Assembly (NCBI RefSeq): GCF_014284275.1
Contig: NZ_JACOFU010000002.1
Span: 62,001-126,000 of the forward strand
DNA length: 64,000 bases
Direction of reading: 5' to 3'
Origin: Affinundibacterium amnicola
GTDB taxonomy: Bacteria; Pseudomonadota; Gammaproteobacteria; Burkholderiales; Burkholderiaceae_D
The notes beneath the pieces were generated by a model. That model saw only the letters and a list, made by a program, of their open reading frames with translations. It made no database searches and was not told the origin of the DNA. This document shows positions 59,592-64,000 of this stretch, one piece after another. The stretch's first letter is position 1, and the number at the start of each line of letters is the position of its first letter. The position numbers and the translations under genes were made by a program.

Positions 59592-62285
59592 TTACACAGT
59601 CACCGGATTAGGCTTATTCGGATTAATGCCATATTTCTCAATCGCTTGCGCCACCACAGAAGCAGAAATTGCACCTTCATCAGCCAAAGTTTTCAAAGCG
59701 GCGATCGTCACGAAATAACGATTCACCTCGAAGAATTCACGCAATTTAGCGCGGCTATCGGAGCGACCAAAACCATCGGTCCCCAAAACTTTATAGCTAC
59801 GATCTTTAGGAATAAACGCACGCACTTGTTCCGCATAAGTACGCATGTAATCCGTAGAAACGACGATAGGACCAGCCGTGTCTTTCAAGCATTCAGCAAT
59901 GTAAGGAACACGTGGTGTTTCGGTTGGATGCAACATATTCCAACGTTCTGCATCCTGACCATCACGCGCCAATAAAGTGAAAGACGGTGCAGACCAGATA
60001 TCCGATGCAATGCCCCAGTCATTCATCAACAAATCGGCAGCAGCAATCACTTCACGCAAGATCGTGCCTGAGCCTAACAACTGCACGCGATGCTTAGTTT
60101 GTGCTTCGGATTTTTTGAAGGAGTACAGACCTTTGATAATGCCTTCTTCCTGACCAGCAACCAGACCCGGATGCGCGTAGTTCTCATTCATCACCGTGAT
60201 GTAGTAGAACACGTCTTCCTGATTCGAGACCATACGACGCAAACCATCGTGAATGATCACGGCGACTTCATGTGCAAAGGTTGGATCATAAGGAACGCAA
60301 TTCGGAATTGTCGACGCCATCACATGGCTATGACCATCTTCATGCTGCAAACCTTCGCCGTTCAATGTGGTACGACCCGCGGTACCGCCGATCAGGAAAC
60401 CACGTGCGCGCATATCCGCTGCTGCCCACGCCAAATCGCCGATACGTTGCAGACCGAACATCGAGTAGTACGTGTAGAAAGGAATCATCACGCGGTTATT
60501 GGTGGAGTAAGAAGTCGCCGCAGCGATCCATGAACTCATACCACCGGCTTCATTGATACCTTCTTGTAAAATCTGACCCGCTTTATCTTCGCGGTAGTAC
60601 ATCACCTGATCTTTATCGACTGGCTCGTACAACTGACCAACCTGGCTGAAAATACCAATTTGACGGAACAAACCTTCCATACCGAATGTACGGGATTCGT
60701 CGACCATAATTGGAACCACGCGCTGACCGAGACTGCTATCGCGCAACAAGGATGTCAATACGCGCACATAAGAAGCTGTCGTGGAGATTTCACGACCTTC
60801 AGCTGTTGGTTCCAACATCGCTTGGAATGCAGACAATGGCGGCACTGTCAGCATTTCATCCGCTTGTTGACGGCGCTGCGGCAAATAACCACCGAGTGCC
60901 GCACGGCGCTCTTGCAGGTACTTCATTTCTGGCGTGTCGTCAGCCGGTTTGAAGAATGGAATCTCTGGCAGATGTTCGTCCGCAATCGGTAATTGGAAAC
61001 GATCGCGCAATGCCTTAATGGCTTCATCATCGAGCTTCTTCGTGTTGTGCGCTGTGTTACGCGCTTCACCAGATTTACCGAAACCAAAACCTTTAATACT
61101 TTTCGCCAAGATCACGGTTGGTTGATCAACGCTTTCTTGTGCGACTTTAAATGCTGCGTAAATTTTATGTGGATCATGACCACCACGAGTCAAGCGCCAG
61201 ATATCATCATCCGACATATGTGCAACCATGGCCAAAGTGCGTGGATCTTTAGCAAAGAAATTGGCGCGAACGTAAGCACCGTCTTTGGCTTTGTAGTTCT
61301 GATATTCACCATCAACGGTTTCCATCATGATCTTACGCAAAGCACCTTCTTTGTCTTTGGCCAGCAACTCATCCCAGCCTGAACCCCAAATCACTTTGAC
61401 GACGTTCCAACCTGCACCACGGAAATCGGATTCGAGTTCTTGAATGATCTTGCCATTGCCGCGCACTGGGCCGTCCAGACGTTGCAAGTTACAGTTCACC
61501 ACGATCACCAGGTTATTCAACTTCTCACGACCCGCCATACCAATCGCGCCCATGGATTCTGGTTCGTCCATTTCGCCATCGCCGCAGAAGGCCCACACTT
61601 TGCGCTTTTCAGTATCAGCGATACCACGTGCATGTAGGTATTTCAAAAACCGTGCTTGGTAAATCGCCATCAATGGACCCAAGCCCATAGACACGGTTGG
61701 GAATTGCCAGAAGTCTGGCATCAGTTTTGGATGTGGGTAAGAAGACAGACCTTTGCCATCAACTTCGCGACGGAAGTGTATCAATTGTTCTTCGCTCAAG
61801 CGGCCTTCAAGGAAGGCGCGAGCATAAATACCTGGAGATGAGTGACCTTGAATGTACAAAAGATCGCCACCGTGATCAGCGGTTGGCGCATGCCAAAAGT
61901 GATTGAAACCTATGCCCAACATGTTCGCCAAAGACGCAAAGCTGGATAAGTGACCACCAAGGTCGCCGTCAACGCGATTCGCTTTCACCACCATCGCCAT
62001 CGCATTCCAACGCATGTAAGAACGCAGGCGCTCTTCGATTTCCAGATTACCCGGGCAATGTGCACCCTTGTCTGCAGGAATCGTATTCACATACGCCGTA
62101 TTGCTGGAGAACGGAATATTCGCACCACGACGACGCGCCAAATCCATCATGCGTTCCATCAAATAATGCGCGCGATCCGGACCTTCTGTATCAATCACCG
62201 ATTCCAAAGCATCGAGCCATTCATTGGTCTCGATCACATCTGGGTCATTCACGGCTTGCGCCAAAATTTGGTCTATTTGTGACAT
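59592..62285 (-). CDS. aceE: Pyruvate dehydrogenase E1 (homodimeric type)
   Basis: 897 residues, full length. The thiamine-diphosphate motif GDGEMDEPESMG ... VVNCN is present (GDG to N spacing about 30), with HFRREVDGKGLSSYPHPKLM and GLGPLMAIYQARFLKYLHARG upstream. GAGGAGA precedes the ATG. Decarboxylates pyruvate and passes acetyl to the E2 lipoyl group. First gene of the aceE-aceF-lpdA operon. Confidence 0.98.
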   Translation of the reverse strand: MSQIDQILAQAVNDPDVIETNEWLDALESVIDTEGPDRAHYLMERMMDLARRRGANIPFSSNTAYVNTIPADKGAHCPGNLEIEERLRSYMRWNAMAMVVKANRVDGDLGGHLSSFASLANMLGIGFNHFWHAPTADHGGDLLYIQGHSSPGIYARAFLEGRLSEEQLIHFRREVDGKGLSSYPHPKLMPDFWQFPTVSMGLGPLMAIYQARFLKYLHARGIADTEKRKVWAFCGDGEMDEPESMGAIGMAGREKLNNLVIVVNCNLQRLDGPVRGNGKIIQELESDFRGAGWNVVKVIWGSGWDELLAKDKEGALRKIMMETVDGEYQNYKAKDGAYVRANFFAKDPRTLAMVAHMSDDDIWRLTRGGHDPHKIYAAFKVAQESVDQPTVILAKSIKGFGFGKSGEARNTAHNTKKLDDEAIKALRDRFQLPIADEHLPEIPFFKPADDTPEMKYLQERRAALGGYLPQRRQQADEMLTVPPLSAFQAMLEPTAEGREISTTASYVRVLTSLLRDSSLGQRVVPIMVDESRTFGMEGLFRQIGIFSQVGQLYEPVDKDQVMYYREDKAGQILQEGINEAGGMSSWIAAATSYSTNNRVMIPFYTYYSMFGLQRIGDLAWAAADMRARGFLIGGTAGRTTLNGEGLQHEDGHSHVMASTIPNCVPYDPTFAHEVAVIIHDGLRRMVSNQEDVFYYITVMNENYAHPGLVAGQEEGIIKGLYSFKKSEAQTKHRVQLLGSGTILREVIAAADLLMNDWGIASDIWSAPSFTLLARDGQDAERWNMLHPTETPRVPYIAECLKDTAGPIVVSTDYMRTYAEQVRAFIPKDRSYKVLGTDGFGRSDSRAKLREFFEVNRYFVTIAALKTLADEGAISASVVAQAIEKYGINPNKPNPVTV

Positions 62286-62513
62286 ACGGTCTCCTCGTTG
62301 ATCAATCTTAAATTTGCGGAATTTACCTGCGTTTCCAATTTATCTGCGATTGCGAATGCTTTTACCTTATAAATTTCATCTCAAATGGCCTCAAACAAAC
62401 CCTTTCAGAAAATTTAAATAAATTACTTTATCCAGAATTTCCAGCTTGTCTGAATTACCCAAAAAGCGCAATGCAGCTGAATAAATTTCGGAACAGATTT
62501 TTAGAACTGAGGC

Positions 62514-62542
62514 ATTCTAACAGCAGTTTTTGCAAATTTCAA
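62514..62542 (-). promoter_or_regulatory. Sigma-70 promoter of the PDH operon
   Basis: Reading leftward, TTGAAA (62537-62542) and TAGAAT (62514-62519) are exactly 17 bases apart, and TG one base before the -10 gives an extended -10. About 229 bases upstream of aceE, leaving a long 5' UTR. Confidence 0.6.
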
Positions 62543-62754
62543 ATTGCGATATGTGATTTCATATTATGATATTTGTGATGCAGCGCAACATACGCATTTG
62601 CTGGTGTTTTGATATTTTTTGTGACAATCAGCCAAAAACCAAAACCCCTCAACGCCGAGACGCAGAGACTCCGAGGGAAAGTGAAAGGAGAGAAAACCAT
62701 GTTTTTGTGACTCTCTCAAAACGACTTAACTCCAATGCAAGAGATAAAGAGAAT

Positions 62755-62922
62755 AGGACTTACGCAAAACAGACACTGGCTAAAGATGAAAGCCGCACTG
62801 ACCTCAAAAATAGCTGACGTAAGCTAGGGTGCGCCATGCGCACCGTGGCAGCCAATGAATGTGGTGCGCACTGCGCACCCAAGGTAATAAAGCTTTAACC
62901 AGTGCAATTTTGCGTAAATCCT
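62755..62922. mobile_element. MITE-like element with AGGACTTACGC ends
   Basis: 168 bases bounded by about 30-base inverted repeats: AGGACTTACGCAAAA then ACTGGCTAAAG on the left, and CTTTAACCAGTGC then TTTTGCGTAAATCCT on the right, with a few mismatches. No gene within. No clear target duplication seen. It contains a copy of the GGGTGCGC palindrome. Confidence 0.55.
62824..62880. repeat. Dispersed GGGTGCGC palindromic repeat, copy 3
   Basis: Arms 62824-62844 (CTAGGGTGCGC start) and 62863-62880 (GGTGCGCACTGCGCACCC) with two mismatches; the outer few bases have diverged relative to copies 1 and 2. Confidence 0.8.
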
Positions 62923-63252
62923 AAAGAAAAAGGCCAATAAATTCTCGGCACTCCTCTGCGCAACTCGGTGCCTCTGCGTCTCAGCGTTGAAGGGGTTTTC
63001 TCGAATTCAACATCAACGAATATTAGATTGCCTTGTGTCGCACCCATTCAAAAAAGTGGTATTTGTAAAACAATTTTGTTCGTCGTTTTTTACCCCCCAT
63101 CTTTTCAAAAGCTCCAAACACAGATTCAGTAATCTATCGTCACAAGTCAAAAACCATTAAGTCAAAGCTGATTTAAGTTGATTTGAACTGATTTTTCCTA
63201 CTAAACACTTGGTTTTTGAGCGTCAATTGAAATGAAAAAGCCCGTCATCCTT

Positions 63253-63258
63253 TATAAT
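63253..63258 (+). promoter_or_regulatory. Candidate -10 element of folD
   Basis: A perfect TATAAT lies 90 bases before the folD ATG. A TTGAAA stands 20 bases upstream, longer than ideal, so the promoter is only tentative. Confidence 0.4.
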
Positions 63259-63348
63259 CATGGCTTATCCTTTCTTTGCAATCTTGGCTAAATAGAAGTT
63301 AAGGAATCTACTAACTTCCACATCAGCCACCTTTCCGAGTCCACCATC

Positions 63349-64000
63349 ATGACGGCACAAATCATCAGCGGCACCCAGCTTTCTCAACAAATTCGTGAAG
63401 ACGTGACTAAACGCGCAGCCGCGCTCACTGCGCAAGGCAAACAACCTGGTCTGGCAGTGATTTTGGTTGGTGAGAATCCCGCTTCACAAGTCTACGTTCG
63501 CAACAAAGTCAAAGCTTGTGAAGATTGCGGTTTTTACTCCGTGCTGGAAAAATATGATGCTGATTTGAGTGAAGCGACTCTGTTAGCGCACATAGAACGC
63601 CTAAACAATGATCCCAAGATCAACGGCATCTTGGTGCAATTGCCTTTGCCAGCACACATCAACGCGAATAAAGTGATCGAAGCGATTGCAGCTGAAAAAG
63701 ACGTTGACGGTTTCCATATCAGCAACGCTGGCTTACTGATGACAGGTCAGCCTTTATTCCGTCCTTGCACTCCCTATGGCGTCATGAAGATGCTGGAGTC
63801 AATTGACTATCCAGTACGTGGTGCCAATGCAGTAGTTGTCGGCGCTTCGAATATTGTAGGCAAGCCGCAAGCGATGTTGCTCTTGCAAGCAGGCGCAACC
63901 GTCACCATATGTAACTCTAAGACCCGTGATCTGGGTGCGCATACTCGCAATGCCGACATTTTGGTCGTAGCGACCGGCAAACGAAATATCGTCACTGCTG
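63349..64000 (+). CDS. folD: Methylenetetrahydrofolate dehydrogenase/cyclohydrolase (3' end outside the window)
   Basis: 217 complete codons are visible from the ATG at 63349 to the window edge, about three quarters of the usual length. The N-terminal catalytic part has [10 protein letters not shown] (active-site Tyr and Lys) and [13 protein letters not shown]; the NADP-binding part has [14 protein letters not shown] and [12 protein letters not shown]. It should interconvert methylene-, methenyl- and formyl-tetrahydrofolate. The glycine-rich loop reads GASNIVGKP where most FolD proteins have GRSNIVGKP, so the Arg that contacts NADP phosphate in many homologues is an Ala here. Confidence 0.95.
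   Translation, partial: MTAQIISGTQLSQQIREDVTKRAAALTAQGKQPGLAVILVGENPASQVYVRNKVKACEDCGFYSVLEKYDADLSEATLLAHIERLNNDPKINGILVQLPLPAHINANKVIEAIAAEKDVDGFHISNAGLLMTGQPLFRPCTPYGVMKMLESIDYPVRGANAVVVGASNIVGKPQAMLLLQAGATVTICNSKTRDLGAHTRNADILVVATGKRNIVTA

Larger units (their letters stand above)
62641..62999. repeat. Outer inverted repeat of a nested palindrome cluster
   Basis: 62641-62675 (AAAACCCCTCAACGC, then GAGACGCAGAG) is the near-complement of 62964-62999, with one gap and three mismatches over about 35 bases. The GAGACGCAGAG type of sequence recurs in many unrelated genomes, as far as I recall. It encloses two more inverted repeats. Confidence 0.8.
62286..63348. other. 1-kb non-coding region between aceE and folD
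   Basis: Holds the PDH promoter, a nest of three different inverted repeats (62641-62999) and the folD promoter region. The one candidate ORF (62566-62817) runs through the repeats and is rejected. Divergent genes on both sides. Confidence 0.7.

Noticed and set aside
62566-62817. 83-codon rightward ORF upstream of the PDH operon
   Set aside because: It runs through the GAGACGCAGAG repeat and half of the MITE-like element; translated repeats of this type often give spurious Arg/Glu-rich ORFs. No ribosome-binding site.
1-64000. CRISPR array, prophage, toxin-antitoxin pair, restriction or other defence system
   Set aside because: I looked for regularly spaced repeats, integrases, small overlapping gene pairs and defence motifs across the window and found none; the gene content is mostly housekeeping.

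Overview
The window looks like a chromosomal stretch of a betaproteobacterium in the Burkholderiales. An Oxalobacteraceae (Undibacterium/Herminiimonas-like) genome of moderate GC is my best guess. The support is established family and synteny knowledge: the order tpiA-secG-tRNA-Leu-nuoA-to-N followed by a DUF2818 gene, a homodimer-type aceE with aceF and a lipoyl-bearing lpdA, rpsO-pnp, pssA-leuA, and a scoAB/3-hydroxybutyrate dehydrogenase neighbourhood. This was read by eye; no database search was run.

Layout. 1-2.5 kb: two exported metallopeptidases (M14, cut by the window edge, and M28). 2.6-6.2 kb: a monofunctional-type RelA, a RidA-like protein and an alpha/beta hydrolase. 6.3-10.5 kb: ketone-body/PHB metabolism (3-hydroxybutyrate dehydrogenase, succinyl-CoA:3-ketoacid CoA-transferase A and B), a PAS-LuxR regulator and a second SDR. 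10.9-12.5 kb: ETF-ubiquinone oxidoreductase. 12.5-13.7 kb: an AT-rich patch with one unrecognised exported protein. 13.7-32.1 kb, all leftward: qor-like, tpiA, secG, tRNA-Leu(GAG), the 14-gene nuo operon, DUF2818 and a Nudix hydrolase. 32.2-40.2 kb, leftward: acs, pssA, a leucine-rich small ORF, leuA, rpsO, pnp. 40.6-43.7 kb, rightward: UPF0114, class I fumarase, murI. 43.8-55.8 kb: tyrB-like aminotransferase, DUF1428, a TetR-MFP-RND efflux unit, a TSUP permease, an oddly built histidine kinase and a DUF4395 protein. 56-62.3 kb, leftward: the pyruvate dehydrogenase operon aceE-aceF-lpdA. 63.3 kb to the end: folD, cut by the window edge.

Together the genes feed carbon to acetyl-CoA (PDH, Acs, ketone-body CoA-transferase), the TCA cycle (fumarase) and the quinone pool (complex I, ETF-QO), with stringent response, RNA decay and translation genes between them.

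I found no defence island, prophage, CRISPR array, biosynthetic cluster or clearly new multi-gene system. The observations most worth following are: a small ORF unusually rich in leucine and CTA codons just upstream of leuA (candidate leader/attenuator); a histidine kinase with a C-terminal solute-binding-protein-like domain placed after the ATPase domain; an E3 subunit with two nearly identical lipoyl domains; a 121-bp MITE-like palindrome with a 4-bp target duplication in the scoA/luxR intergenic region; and a family of GGGTGCGC palindromes that sits in both gaps of the PDH operon and recurs inside a three-layer nest of inverted repeats upstream of it.
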